A stretch of 64,000 bases of DNA from Alphaproteobacteria bacterium (GCA_019247845.1 JAFBAL010000010.1:100675-164674), one strand, 5' to 3'. Positions 17,396 through 25,986 are shown, counted from the first letter of the stretch. Notes: a model not told the origin generated them from the sequence alone. Numbers and translations: made by a program.

Positions 17396-17862
17396 TTTCC
17401 AGATCGATTGCCATGGACATCGGCGGCGTGGCGCTCGCGCTCGTCCTCGGCGCGCTCGGCTTCCAATATTTCGCGCACTTTCCGCCGTGCGAGATGTGCC
17501 ACTGGCAGCGCTGGCCGCTGATCGCGGCCGCCGTCGTCGGCATCGGCGGAAGCCTTATGATCAAGGGCGATCCGAAATGGCTGGCTTGGGCGACCATCCT
17601 TCTGGTCGCGACCTCGGGCGCCATCGGCGCGTTCCAGGCGGGCGTCGAATGGCATTGGTGGCAGGGGCCGTCGGCCTGCACCGGCGCGCGCGTCGTCTTC
17701 AGCGGCTTGGGCAATCTGAACGAGCCCGGCGCGGTGCGCTGCGACGTCGCGGCCTGGCGGCTCTTCGGCATCTCGCTCGCGGGCTACAATGCGCTGATCT
17801 CGACCGGCTCCGCCGTCATCGGCGCCGTCATGCTGATGCGCCAACGAACACGAAATCGATGA
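17392..17862 (+). CDS. dsbB: DsbB-family disulfide bond formation protein
   Basis: 156 residues, four membrane helices. The first redox pair is in FPPCEMCHWQRWP and the second pair consists of Cys in PSACTG and Cys in VRCDVAAW. DsbB reoxidises a periplasmic DsbA using ubiquinone in the inner membrane. No dsbA is in the window. Coupling to coq7, a ubiquinone biosynthesis gene, is functionally suggestive because quinone is DsbB's electron acceptor. The start ATG at 17392 overlaps the VOC gene stop. Confidence 0.9.
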   Translation: MISRSIAMDIGGVALALVLGALGFQYFAHFPPCEMCHWQRWPLIAAAVVGIGGSLMIKGDPKWLAWATILLVATSGAIGAFQAGVEWHWWQGPSACTGARVVFSGLGNLNEPGAVRCDVAAWRLFGISLAGYNALISTGSAVIGAVMLMRQRTRNR

Positions 17863-18407
17863 GCCGCAAAGCCCGCCCCACGATGCCCGGCCTTCAGACC
17901 TCCGACGAGGTCGCGGCCATGATCCGCGTCGATCACGCGGGCGAATACGGCGCGGTGCGCATCTATGAAGGCCAGCTCGCGGTGCTGAAGAACGGACCCG
18001 CGGCCGAGAAGATCCGCCACATGGCGGCCGAAGAGCAGCGCCACCTCAAGACCTTCGACCGCCTGGTCGTCGAGCGCCGCGTGCGGCCGACCGCGCTGGA
18101 GCCGGTGTGGCGCGTGGCGGGCTATGCGCTGGGTGCCGCGACGGCGCTGATGGGCGAGAAGGCGGCTTTTGCCTGCACCGCCGCGGTCGAAGAGGTGATC
18201 GACGAGCACTATGCCGGCCAGCTCGAGCGTCTCGGCGACGGCGACACCGAGCTGACCCGGACCGTCGCCGATTTCCGCGCCGACGAGATCGCCCATCGCG
18301 ACGAAGCGCTGGCCAGCGGCGCGGAAGACGCGCCGGGCTATCGCGTGCTCAGCGAGGCGATCAAGGCCGGTTGCCGCCTGGCGATCGCGCTTTCCACCCG
18401 GTTGTGA
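17859..18407 (+). CDS. coq7: Demethoxyubiquinone hydroxylase
   Basis: 182 residues, a ferritin-like di-iron monooxygenase that hydroxylates the quinone ring in ubiquinone synthesis. Iron ligands are visible in the usual order: Glu in DHAGEYGA, EEQRH, Glu in EEVIDEHYAGQ and the DEIAHRDEA motif. The usual internal repeat is intact. ATG at 17859 overlaps the dsbB stop by 4 bp. It is the last gene of the VOC-dsbB-coq7 unit; the GNAT gene follows after 10 bp and could be cotranscribed. Confidence 0.93.
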   Translation: MSRKARPTMPGLQTSDEVAAMIRVDHAGEYGAVRIYEGQLAVLKNGPAAEKIRHMAAEEQRHLKTFDRLVVERRVRPTALEPVWRVAGYALGAATALMGEKAAFACTAAVEEVIDEHYAGQLERLGDGDTELTRTVADFRADEIAHRDEALASGAEDAPGYRVLSEAIKAGCRLAIALSTRL

Positions 18408-18417
18408 CGTCTGCGGC

Positions 18418-19050
18418 ATGACAGAGGATCGCCGTCTGCTGCTGTCCGCCGCTGCAAGTCCCCGCCGCGCCAACGGCGCCGATGCGCTGCCGCTCGCGCG
18501 CCTGCTCGGCGCCGCGTTCATGACCGATCCGGTGTTCGACTGGATCGCGCGGCCGGGCCGCAGGCGCGCGGAAGTGATGGAAGAGTTCTTCTTCTGGCTG
18601 CTGAAGACGCGCGCGCTTCCCTTCGGCGAAGTCTGGACCAGCGACGGCGTGGTCGCGGTGTGGATCCCGCCCGATGCGCCGGCGAGCCCGGGCGGCGTCG
18701 TCGAACAGCTGCGCCTGCTGCCGCTGTTCCTGCGGCTGTGCGGCTTGCCGCGGTTCCTGCGCGGCTCGGCGATGGGCGACGCGATGGAGAAGAACCATCC
18801 GAAGGAAGAGCATTTCTATCTGGGCTTCATCGCGGTCGCGCAGCGGCTGCAGGGCATCGGCCTGGGTGCGGCGATGCTGGAGGCGAACTTGAAACGCATC
18901 GACGAACGCGGCATCCCCGCTTATCTCGAAAACTCCAATCCGAAGAACACCAGGCTCTACGAGCGGCTGGGATTCGTCGCGCGCCGCAACATCGCGCCCG
19001 CCGGCGCGCCGCCGATGATCGCGATGTGGCGTTCCGCGCGGGTGCTATAG
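18418..19050 (+). CDS. GNAT-family N-acetyltransferase
   Basis: 210 residues. The acetyl-CoA site is represented by LGFIAVAQRLQGIGLGAAML, with a Q/R-x-x-G-x-G/A pyrophosphate loop, and the C-terminal NTRLYERLGF motif. The N-terminal third is specific to this protein. Substrate unknown. It starts 10 bp after coq7 and ends 6 bp inside the convergent peptidase gene. Confidence 0.8.
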   Translation: MTEDRRLLLSAAASPRRANGADALPLARLLGAAFMTDPVFDWIARPGRRRAEVMEEFFFWLLKTRALPFGEVWTSDGVVAVWIPPDAPASPGGVVEQLRLLPLFLRLCGLPRFLRGSAMGDAMEKNHPKEEHFYLGFIAVAQRLQGIGLGAAMLEANLKRIDERGIPAYLENSNPKNTRLYERLGFVARRNIAPAGAPPMIAMWRSARVL

Positions 19051-19872
19051 GCTCGACGCGCCGAAGGTATCGCAGGCATCCATGTCGCCGCCGTCCAGCC
19101 CGCGCTTGAACCAGCGCATGCGCTGCGCGCTGGTGCCGTGCGTGAACGAGTCCGGCACGACCGTGCCCTGCTGGCTCTGCTGGATGGTGTCGTCGCCGAC
19201 CGCCGACGCCGCGCGCAAGCCGCCCGCGACGTCGCCTTCCTGCAGGATGTGGAACTGCTTGTTGGCGCGGTTCGCCCACACACCCGCATAGCAATCGGCC
19301 TGCAGCTCAAGACGCACCGAATTGCCCTCGGCGCCGCGCGACTGGACGTCCTGGTCGTGCATCCGGCCCATCAGGTCCTGGATGTGATGGCCGTATTCGT
19401 GCGCGATGACATAGGCCTGGGCGAACTGGCCCGGCGCGCCGAAGCGGTCGGCAAGCTCGTTGAAGAAGCTCAGGTCCAGATAGACGTGGGCATCCTCGGG
19501 GCAATAGAACGGCCCCGCCGCCGACACGCCCGTGCCGCAGCTGGTCGGCGTCGCGGTGTCGTAGACGGTGAGCGTGGCGGGCGTGAACGCGACGCCCTTC
19601 TCCTTCAGGATCGGCGTCCACACGTCCTCGGCCGAGCCCACGATGCGCCGCGCGAAGTCGAAAGCCTTGTCGTCGCTGCGCGGCTCGCCGGGGTTGGTCG
19701 AGACCGGCGCGCCGGTTCCCATGCCGTTCAGGATCTGGCTCGGATCGATGCCGAAGAAATAGGCCGCGGCCAGAGCGATCAGGCCGACGACGATGCTGCC
19801 GCCGCCGAAGCCGAACCCGCCGCCGCGGCGGTCCTCCACGTTCTGCGTCGAGCGCAGGTCGTCGATGCGCAT
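19045..19872 (-). CDS. YpfJ-like neutral zinc metallopeptidase
   Basis: 275 residues. Residues 1-27 are polar and Gly-rich, followed by one membrane helix (about 28-43) and an extracytoplasmic peptidase domain with VIAHEYGHHIQDLMG (HExxH) and LELQADCYAGVWA, containing the third ligand Glu. Length and Gly-rich N-terminus match the YpfJ/KPN_02809 family. Physiological substrate unknown. Convergent with the GNAT gene (6 bp overlap). Confidence 0.9.
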   Translation of the reverse strand: MRIDDLRSTQNVEDRRGGGFGFGGGSIVVGLIALAAAYFFGIDPSQILNGMGTGAPVSTNPGEPRSDDKAFDFARRIVGSAEDVWTPILKEKGVAFTPATLTVYDTATPTSCGTGVSAAGPFYCPEDAHVYLDLSFFNELADRFGAPGQFAQAYVIAHEYGHHIQDLMGRMHDQDVQSRGAEGNSVRLELQADCYAGVWANRANKQFHILQEGDVAGGLRAASAVGDDTIQQSQQGTVVPDSFTHGTSAQRMRWFKRGLDGGDMDACDTFGASSL

Positions 19873-19978
19873 GAAATCGTCCTTAGGAAATGGCCAGGGT
19901 TAACAACGCGCGAGCCTGGCAAATGTTACGCCTCGAGCAACGGCAGCAGCCGGCAGGTTTTGAGCGGCCGCATCGTTG

Positions 19979-21007
19979 TTACGGCTTCAGCAGCCCCAGC
20001 CGCACCAGGCTCTCGGCGGTGGCGACCAGCGATTCCTCGTTGGAGCGTGGCTCCCAGCCCAGCATGCGCCGCGCCTTTTCGTTGGTCGCGTTCCGGTTCT
20101 TGCCGAGCTCGGGCAGGATCAGCTTCACCGCCGGATCGCGCAGCGAGGCCAGCCACACCAGCCAGTTCGGAAGCTCGCGCGTCGGCACGCGTTTGGCGGC
20201 GTCGCCCATGCGGGCCTTGAGGATCTCCGCGATGCGCTTCATCGAGATGAAGTCCTCGGCCACGGCCAGGAAGCGTTCGCCCTTGGCGGCCGGATCGGTC
20301 ATCGCGCGCAGGTGCAGGTCGGCCACGTCGCGCACGTCGACGCAGCCGAAATAGAGCTTGGGGCATCCGGGCAGCGCGCCGTCCATCAAGCGCTGCACCA
20401 GGAGGATCGAGGTCGAGGTGTCCGCCGCCAGTGCCGGCCCGAACACGCCGACCGGATTGACCACCGCGAGCTCCAGCTTGCCGTTCTGGCCGGCGACATA
20501 GTCCCAGGCCGCGCGCTCGGCGATGGTCTTGGATTTCACGTAAGCGGTGAGGCCGGGCCCCTTCAGGTCGGTCCAGTCGGTCTCGTCGAAGGGCCTGGCT
20601 TGCGGCTTGTGGCCATAACCGATGGCCGCATAGGACGACGTCATCACCACGCGCTTGACGCCGGCTTCCGTCGACGCCCGCAGCACGCGCAACGCGCCCT
20701 CGCGCGCGGGCACGATCAGCTCGTCGTCGTCCTTCGGCACGCCGGCGGGGAAGGGCGAGGCGATGTGCAGGACATGGTCGCTGCCTTCGACGGCACGCGC
20801 CCAGCCGGCATCGCTCTCCAGATCGGCGGCATAAAAGGTCAGCCGCTCGCCGGGCTCGGCGCCGCCCTGGGCCAGCATCGCGCGCACCTCGCTTTCGCGC
20901 GACAGGCTGCGCACGGTGGTGCGCACCGTGTGGCCCTGCGCCAGGAGTTGCAGGATCGTGTGGCTGCCGATGAAGCCGGAGCCGCCGGTGACGAGGACTG
21001 TGGACAT
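19979..21007 (-). CDS. NAD(P)-dependent epimerase/dehydratase, dihydroflavonol-reductase-like
   Basis: 342 residues, extended short-chain dehydrogenase. The Rossmann motif is VLVTGGSGFIGSHT at the N-terminus; active-site residues are Ser in MTSSYAAIGYG and YxxxK in AYVKSK. The sequence resembles dihydroflavonol-4-reductase/aldehyde reductase-like enzymes, which reduce small carbonyl compounds. Substrate unknown. It follows the RES-Xre pair on the same strand by 18 bp, but nothing suggests a shared role. Confidence 0.85.
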   Translation of the reverse strand: MSTVLVTGGSGFIGSHTILQLLAQGHTVRTTVRSLSRESEVRAMLAQGGAEPGERLTFYAADLESDAGWARAVEGSDHVLHIASPFPAGVPKDDDELIVPAREGALRVLRASTEAGVKRVVMTSSYAAIGYGHKPQARPFDETDWTDLKGPGLTAYVKSKTIAERAAWDYVAGQNGKLELAVVNPVGVFGPALAADTSTSILLVQRLMDGALPGCPKLYFGCVDVRDVADLHLRAMTDPAAKGERFLAVAEDFISMKRIAEILKARMGDAAKRVPTRELPNWLVWLASLRDPAVKLILPELGKNRNATNEKARRMLGWEPRSNEESLVATAESLVRLGLLKP

Positions 21008-21025
21008 TGCGCGCCCCCCAAAGGC

Positions 21026-21763
21026 TCAAGCGACCAGCAGCTCTATATCAGGCTCGGGCGTTCCGTTCCATGTGAGGCGGAACACGCCGCCTTGCGCGAC
21101 CGACTGCACCGCATGCGGCCACAGCGCCACGATGCAGGTGCCGCCCGCGCGGCGCACCGACGGATAGATGATGCCGTTCAGGCCTTCGCCGCGCACGCGC
21201 TCGGCCAGCGCGTTGCCGGCCGGATAGCCGCGCGCCGGTTCGGGATCGAGGCAAAGCTCGTGCGCCGCGCCGCGCAGGTCGAGGAACGCGCCCGCCAGGC
21301 TCGCGAACATCTGCGAGTAGTCGACCTGCGCATGGCCAAGGCCGCTCAGGCTCAGGAACGCGTTCATGTGATAGGTGACTTCCGCGAGGCAGGTCTCGGT
21401 GTCGAGCGCCGCATACCATGCGCCGCGCGACGGCCCGTTGAAGCGGTTCGGCGCGCGCGGCTTGGCGTAAGCGAAGCTCGCATTGATGAAGGCGGCGTGC
21501 GGCACGCCGTAGATCAGCTCCTTCGCGCCGATGCCTTCGATGCCGCGGTTCTGCGCCACCAGCCGGTTCGACGTCGCGCCTTCGATCTCGGCCAGCTCCT
21601 CGAGCTCCTTCGCGTCGTCGACGAGGGGCTTGAGCACGGACTCGCGCAAACGCGCCGTCGTCACCAGCCTCACGGTCTTGGCGAAGGCTTCGGTGACGAC
21701 AGGCTGCCCCGCGAGCGCGCGCTCAGAGCCCGCCACGGACGGCATCGACATAGCGGCGGACAT
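21026..21763 (-). CDS. RES-domain toxin of a RES-Xre toxin-antitoxin system
   Basis: Up to 245 residues. The RES fold is supported by RPRAPNRFNGPSRGAWYAALDTETCLAEVTYH-type spacing: Arg in PNRFN, Tyr in AWYAA and Glu in CLAEVTYH, the pocket of ADP-ribosyltransferase-like NAD-degrading toxins; the RES triad appears as a late Ser in LRLT-like context only loosely. The gene overlaps the antitoxin by 41 bp if the first ATG is used; internal ATGs at 21751 and 21745 or GTG at 21736 give shorter overlaps. Known RES toxins deplete cellular NAD. Confidence 0.82.
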   Translation of the reverse strand: MSAAMSMPSVAGSERALAGQPVVTEAFAKTVRLVTTARLRESVLKPLVDDAKELEELAEIEGATSNRLVAQNRGIEGIGAKELIYGVPHAAFINASFAYAKPRAPNRFNGPSRGAWYAALDTETCLAEVTYHMNAFLSLSGLGHAQVDYSQMFASLAGAFLDLRGAAHELCLDPEPARGYPAGNALAERVRGEGLNGIIYPSVRRAGGTCIVALWPHAVQSVAQGGVFRLTWNGTPEPDIELLVA

Positions 21764-22163
21764 CCAGCATCAGCGGGATGCCGCCCTCGATCATGGCTGC
21801 GACGGGGGTCTTGTTTTCGAACAGCGGCCCCTTGTTGGCGAGGCGCGGCCAGCGATCGGCGGCGTCGTCGGCGAAGAGCAGGTGCAGGGCCTTGTAGATT
21901 CCGACCAGTGCCGAGACGCGGGTGAGCTGGTCCTGGTTCAAGGCTTCGCCGCGTCCGCCGCGCTTGATCCGGTCCCAGGTGCTGGGCGACACGGCCAGCA
22001 GCGCCGCGCAATCGCCGTTCGACAGCTCCCATTGGCCGGCCAGGGTCTGAAAGGCCTTCACGGCGGTCCCGGTCAGCCGCGCGCGGTCTTCCGGGGCTGA
22101 AAACGTCTGGATGTCGCCAGCCGCGGGCTGCGGCCAACCCGGCTGTATTGGGACCATGTTCAT
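21723..22163 (-). CDS. Xre/MbcA/ParS-type antitoxin
   Basis: 146 residues. An N-terminal helix-turn-helix region is seen at CAALLAVSPSTWDRIKRGG, followed by the DUF2384/MbcA_ParS toxin-binding region (YKALHLLFADDAADRWPRLANKG ... NKTPVAAMIEGGIPLMLDVRRYVDA). It neutralises the RES toxin encoded just downstream and should autoregulate the promoter. AGGAG lies about 9 bases before the ATG. A dyad TTGAC-GAAA-GTCAA upstream overlaps the likely -35 element. Confidence 0.85.
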   Translation of the reverse strand: MNMVPIQPGWPQPAAGDIQTFSAPEDRARLTGTAVKAFQTLAGQWELSNGDCAALLAVSPSTWDRIKRGGRGEALNQDQLTRVSALVGIYKALHLLFADDAADRWPRLANKGPLFENKTPVAAMIEGGIPLMLDVRRYVDAVRGGL

Positions 22164-22173
22164 CTCCTGGTGT

Positions 22174-22202
22174 TAGGTAGCGCACCATTTGACGAAAGTC
22201 AA
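22174..22202 (-). promoter_or_regulatory. Promoter and dyad operator of the RES-Xre pair
   Basis: On the minus strand, TTGACT (22202-22197) is followed after 17 bp by TACCTA (22179-22174) as a candidate -35/-10 pair. The perfect inverted repeat TTGAC-GAAA-GTCAA (22189-22202) covers the -35 element, the expected position for autorepression by the Xre antitoxin. Confidence 0.45.
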
Positions 22203-22272
22203 CGGTACAAGTCGTGCTTTGTTCCGGCTTGGCTCGGGCGTATTGTCCGGCGTCTCTTGGCGCTGGGGAAAC

Positions 22273-22587
22273 ATGAGCCATTTGGTCATCGGAACCGGCT
22301 GCGGCGTGATGTTCGGGCTGTTGGCCGTCGGCCTGATGCTCCCGATGGAATTTCCGGACAAGAGGGCGGCGCTGCTGGGCGCATTCCTGAATCGGCTCTC
22401 CATCGGTGTTGCCATCGGCGCGGGCGTGAACGGGGCCGGCTGGCCGGGATGGATGGTCGGCCTCATGTTCGGAGTACTGATCAGTGCGGGCGACGCCGTT
22501 ATCACCAAGGCCTATGTACCGATCCTCGGCTTGGGTGCCGTCGGCGGGGCCGTCATAGGCTTCGTCGTCGCGATGTGGGGCGGCTAG
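22273..22587 (+). CDS. Small Gly-rich membrane protein
   Basis: 104 residues, three or four hydrophobic segments rich in small residues (GTGCGVMFGLLAVGLMLP, RLSIGVAIGAGVNGAG, WMVGLMFGVLISAG, LGAVGGAVIGFVVAMWGG). No known family is recognised. ATG at 22273 with GGGGAA just upstream is favoured over an earlier in-frame ATG at 22189, which lies in the RES-Xre promoter dyad. It is divergent from the antitoxin and convergent with the S41 peptidase gene. Confidence 0.55.
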   Translation: MSHLVIGTGCGVMFGLLAVGLMLPMEFPDKRAALLGAFLNRLSIGVAIGAGVNGAGWPGWMVGLMFGVLISAGDAVITKAYVPILGLGAVGGAVIGFVVAMWGG

Positions 22588-22632
22588 GCGGGCCGGAATT
22601 CGAACCGAGGCATTGCCGGCGGTTCGGGCCGG
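22588..22632. terminator. Possible bidirectional hairpin between convergent genes
   Basis: The 45-bp gap between two convergent stops contains CGAACCG (about 22602-22608) pairing with CGGTTCG (about 22619-22625), extended by GGCC/CCGG outside. There is no T-tract, so termination activity is uncertain. Confidence 0.3.
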
Positions 22633-24129
22633 TCAATGGCCCAGCGCGATCGCCACCACCTGCTGCAGCACCGGGTCGGCCGCGGTCTGCACCGCCGGGA
22701 TCGCGATCGCGATGTCGGGCACGACACCTCTGGGCTTCGGATCGCCGTTCGGCCGCACGATCAGGGCTTTGGGATAGCCGACCTGGATGCCGGTCACGGG
22801 CAGGGTGAATTTCTCCATCGCGCCATGGGCGGTGGCCATGTCCGAGGTCTCTTCGCCCAGCACGGTGCCGAACTTGTAGTCCTGCACCAGGGCCGCGACC
22901 GAAACGGTGTTGGAATAGGACTGGCGGTCGACCAGCAGGAACACCTTGCCCGTGTAGCGCTGGCCGCTGCGAGGCTCTGCCGGCTGCATCTCGAAATCGA
23001 CCAGAGCGCCGTTCTTCGCACCTGCATACATGCGCGCATATTGGCGCGACACCGGGCCCGCGGCTTCGGCATCGTTCTTGATCCTGTCGGCATTGGCCGC
23101 GGTCGATTGCGGGCTGACGCGCACCTTGAACTGAGAGAAGAACTTGAACGGCCGCGTCGCGAACCAGGCGATCATCACGTCGCTGAACAGATTGTCGCCG
23201 CCGGGATTGCCGCGCAGGTCGACGATCAGCCGGTCGCATTTCGCGGCCAGGAACCTGGCGAACGACTCGTCGATGAAGCTCTTGAATCCCGCGACGTCCC
23301 ATTCCTCCGCGCCGGTCTTGGCGTCGGCGTTGTAGAACGGGCCGGGTCTGAGATAGGCGACGTTGCCGGCCAGGATCTTCGCCTCGCGCATCGGCGTGTC
23401 GAGGTCGAGGGGCGCGGGTTGAGCCGCCGCGAAGGCCTTCATCTCGTCCAGCCTGCGCGCCGGCACGCGCAGCGAATAGGCCTTGCCGTCGCCGTGGCGC
23501 AGCGAAAGGTCGAAGCCGTCCACCGCGCCAAGCTCGACCCAGACATAGACCGCAAAATCGTATTCCATCAGCGAATGCGCCATATAGGGCGTCTCGGCAG
23601 AGACGTGGCGCTCGGCGCGCGCAAGCCAGTCGGCCATCGGCTGGCCGTTCATCGCCGCGATCTCGTCGCCCGGCACGACGGCGGCCTCGCCGCTCAGGTT
23701 CTGCGCGACGAACGTCCGCCCGTTCACCGCGCGGATGGACAGCGGGAAGGCCTTGCCGCCGCCTTTGCGATAGTCGCGCCACACCGCATAGTCGAAATCG
23801 ACGCGAGTGTGGCCCATATGGGCAAGGGAAGCGAACTCCTCGAAGCGCAGCTCCGCCTCGAACCTGGTCATCGGCTTGTCGAGCCCGGCCTGGAACTTGG
23901 CATAGGCGCGGTCGAGCTCCGTCTTCGGCGTGAAGGCGGTGAGGTCGACATGCGCGGATTTGAGCCCGTCATACAGCGCGGCGAAATCGCCGCGCAGCTC
24001 CTTGGGCGTGAAGCGCCGCTCCTCGTCGGCGCGGGCGGCCGTGCTCGCGGTCATGGCCGCACCCGCAACGGCGCCCGACAGCGCCAAGGCCAATCCGATC
24101 ACCGGTCCCATCATCAGCACGCGTCGCAT
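22633..24129 (-). CDS. Secreted S41-family peptidase (tail-specific protease-like)
   Basis: 498 residues. Signal peptide about 1-36 (ending STAARADE). The C-terminal S41 domain includes RQSYSNTVSVAALVQDYK with the catalytic Ser and VLGEETSD, as well as DRLIVDLRGNPGGDN, the strand typical of these enzymes. Upstream residues resemble a tricorn-core/PDZ-like region (VPGDEIAAMNGQPM). It probably cleaves periplasmic peptides. ATG at 24127-24129 directly precedes the signal peptide. The divergent winged-helix/TPR gene starts 52 bp away and may regulate it. Confidence 0.85.
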   Translation of the reverse strand: MRRVLMMGPVIGLALALSGAVAGAAMTASTAARADEERRFTPKELRGDFAALYDGLKSAHVDLTAFTPKTELDRAYAKFQAGLDKPMTRFEAELRFEEFASLAHMGHTRVDFDYAVWRDYRKGGGKAFPLSIRAVNGRTFVAQNLSGEAAVVPGDEIAAMNGQPMADWLARAERHVSAETPYMAHSLMEYDFAVYVWVELGAVDGFDLSLRHGDGKAYSLRVPARRLDEMKAFAAAQPAPLDLDTPMREAKILAGNVAYLRPGPFYNADAKTGAEEWDVAGFKSFIDESFARFLAAKCDRLIVDLRGNPGGDNLFSDVMIAWFATRPFKFFSQFKVRVSPQSTAANADRIKNDAEAAGPVSRQYARMYAGAKNGALVDFEMQPAEPRSGQRYTGKVFLLVDRQSYSNTVSVAALVQDYKFGTVLGEETSDMATAHGAMEKFTLPVTGIQVGYPKALIVRPNGDPKPRGVVPDIAIAIPAVQTAADPVLQQVVAIALGH

Positions 24130-24181
24130 CGTCAGCCCGCTCCCGCTCGTCGTCCGGGATGTAATTAGGCGCCCATCGCCT

Positions 24182-25324
24182 ATGTTAGAAGCACCGGAAA
24201 GCTCCTTTTTTCCTGACGGGACCCCCGCCGTGGCGAAGGAAACCTTGAATTTGCACGGCTGGCGCGCGGATCGCCGCAGCGGGAGGCTGGAGCGCGACGG
24301 CGAAAGCCGCGGCCTCGAGCCCAAGGTGATGGAGCTGCTTTTCCTTCTCGGCGGCGAACCCGGCCGCGTCTTCAGCCGCGCGGAGATCGTGGCGGCGGTC
24401 TGGGCCGGCGCGCATGTCAACGAGGATGCGCTGGCGCGCTGCATCTTCAAGCTGCGCCGCGCGCTCGACGACGACACGCGCGCGCCGCGCTTCATCGAGA
24501 CCATCCCCAAGCGCGGCTATCGCCTGATCGCGGACTGCGCGGACGACCGCGGCCTTCTCAGGCGCGCCGAGGAGTTCTATTTCCAGTTCACCCGCGCCGA
24601 CAACGAAGCGGCGATCGTGCTCTACGAGCAGGCGCTGACGCGCGATCCGGACGACGTCGCGGCGCTTTCCGGTCTGGCCAACGGGCTGGTGCAGCGCGCG
24701 GTGCGCTGGCTGGACGTCGCCGAGGGCGAGGCGCCGCGCAGCAATCTCGGCCAAGCGCTCCGATCCGGCGTGCTGGCGACGCCGAAGGCGCATGCGCTGC
24801 TGGCCGAGGCGCAACGCCATGGCGAACGCGCTGTCGCGCGGGCGCCCGACGATCCGGCCGCGCTCAAGGCGCTCGGCCTGGCGATGGCGGCGATGCACCG
24901 CTTCGACGACGCGCGCCGTCTTTACGGCAGGGCGTTGGCCGCGGACTGCCAGGCGTGGGGCGTGCTCATCAACCTGGCCGATCTCGACGGGTTGGAGGGC
25001 CGCGATGCGGATGCGCTCCTGAAGCTCGAGCGCGCCTATTGCGCGATGGAGGCGCTCTATGAAGCCCAGGCCGTCACGATCCGTCCCTGGCACGCGGCCT
25101 TGGGAACGCTGATCGCGGATCGCTATCGGGCAGCGGGCGACGGGGCGCAGGCCGAAGGATGGTATCGCCGCGTGCTCGCGCGCGCTCCGCTGCACGAGGA
25201 AGCGACGGTGGGGCTGGCGACGGTGCTCGCGGACCGGGGCGATGCGGAAGCCGCGCGGGCGCTGTGCCGCGATCTCGTGGCGCGCGTCGGCAGCAGCGCC
25301 GCTTGCGCGCGCTTCCTCGGCTAA
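24182..25324 (+). CDS. Winged-helix (CadC/OmpR-type) regulator with TPR-like repeats
   Basis: 380 residues. Residues about 18-115 are an OmpR-type DNA-binding domain: RDGESRGLEPKVMELLFLL, FSRAEIVAAVW, ARCIFKLRRALDDD and TIPKRGYRLIA. No membrane helix follows, unlike CadC. The remainder consists of helical TPR-like units (ALTRDPDDVAALSGLANGL, AVARAPDDPAALKALGLAM, RVLARAPLHEEATVGLATVL). No receiver or kinase domain. Start at 24182 is assumed; GTG at 24230 is an alternative. Divergent from the S41 peptidase with a 52 bp shared upstream region. Confidence 0.8.
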   Translation: MLEAPESSFFPDGTPAVAKETLNLHGWRADRRSGRLERDGESRGLEPKVMELLFLLGGEPGRVFSRAEIVAAVWAGAHVNEDALARCIFKLRRALDDDTRAPRFIETIPKRGYRLIADCADDRGLLRRAEEFYFQFTRADNEAAIVLYEQALTRDPDDVAALSGLANGLVQRAVRWLDVAEGEAPRSNLGQALRSGVLATPKAHALLAEAQRHGERAVARAPDDPAALKALGLAMAAMHRFDDARRLYGRALAADCQAWGVLINLADLDGLEGRDADALLKLERAYCAMEALYEAQAVTIRPWHAALGTLIADRYRAAGDGAQAEGWYRRVLARAPLHEEATVGLATVLADRGDAEAARALCRDLVARVGSSAACARFLG

Positions 25325-25953
25325 GGCTCCAGCTCGCTGTCCCAGTACAGATAGTCCGCCCAGGAATCGTGCAGGTAATTGGGCGGGAACTTGCGGCCGT
25401 TGTTGCGCAGCTCGGTGATCGTCGGCCGGTGCGGGCGCGTGCGCGGATGCATCTTGATCTGGTTGGGCAGCTTGCCGCCCTTGAGCAGGTTGCAGGGCGC
25501 GCAGGCCGTGACGACGTTCTCCCATGTCGTGCGTCCGCCGCGCGAGCGCGGGATGACGTGGTCGAAGGTCAAATCCTCGTCGAAGCCGCAATACTGGCAT
25601 TCGAAGCTGTCGCGCAGGAACAGGTTGAACCGCGTGAAGGCGGGATTGCGCGCCGGCCGGACATAGGTCTTGAGCGAGACGACCGAGGGCAGCTTCATCT
25701 CGAAGCTCGGCGAATGGATCACGCGGTCGTATTCTTCCAGGATGGTTACGCGGTCCAGGAACACGGCCTTGATCGTGTCCTGCCAGGACCACAGCGAAAG
25801 CGGGAAGTAGCTGAGCGGCCGGTGATCGGCGTTCAGCACCAGCGCCGGGCAATTGTCGGGCAGTCGCGCGGCGGCTAACACGGTTGCACCCTTTGGAAGA
25901 CGCGGCTCTCCTTTTGGCGGGCGAACTCTAGGCGCAAGCTCTCGAGCTGCCAA
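25321..25953 (-). CDS. HNH endonuclease family protein
   Basis: 210 residues. The HNH core reads CQYCGFDEDLTFDHVIPRSRGG, then TTWENVVTACAPCN: two CxxC zinc pairs around the His-Asn-His site. The N-terminal region (ALVLNADHRPLSYFPLSLWSW) is typical of a widespread conserved bacterial HNH family of unknown biological role rather than of restriction or homing enzymes. The exact start is uncertain; residues 1-30 are basic and poorly conserved. Overlaps the convergent regulator by 4 bp. Confidence 0.82.
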   Translation of the reverse strand: MAARELAPRVRPPKGEPRLPKGATVLAAARLPDNCPALVLNADHRPLSYFPLSLWSWQDTIKAVFLDRVTILEEYDRVIHSPSFEMKLPSVVSLKTYVRPARNPAFTRFNLFLRDSFECQYCGFDEDLTFDHVIPRSRGGRTTWENVVTACAPCNLLKGGKLPNQIKMHPRTRPHRPTITELRNNGRKFPPNYLHDSWADYLYWDSELEP

Positions 25954-25986
25954 GCCGTGGCCCAGGGTAAGCGATTCGCTGTGACA

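Noticed and set aside
19894..19906. GGTTAAC upstream of the YpfJ-like gene as a CtrA box
   Set aside because: Single TTAAC without a partner TTAA seven bases away.
22588..22632. GGTTCGAATTCC on the minus strand, resembling a tRNA T-loop
   Set aside because: The flanking five bases do not pair as a T-stem, and no acceptor, D-arm or anticodon arm can be drawn.
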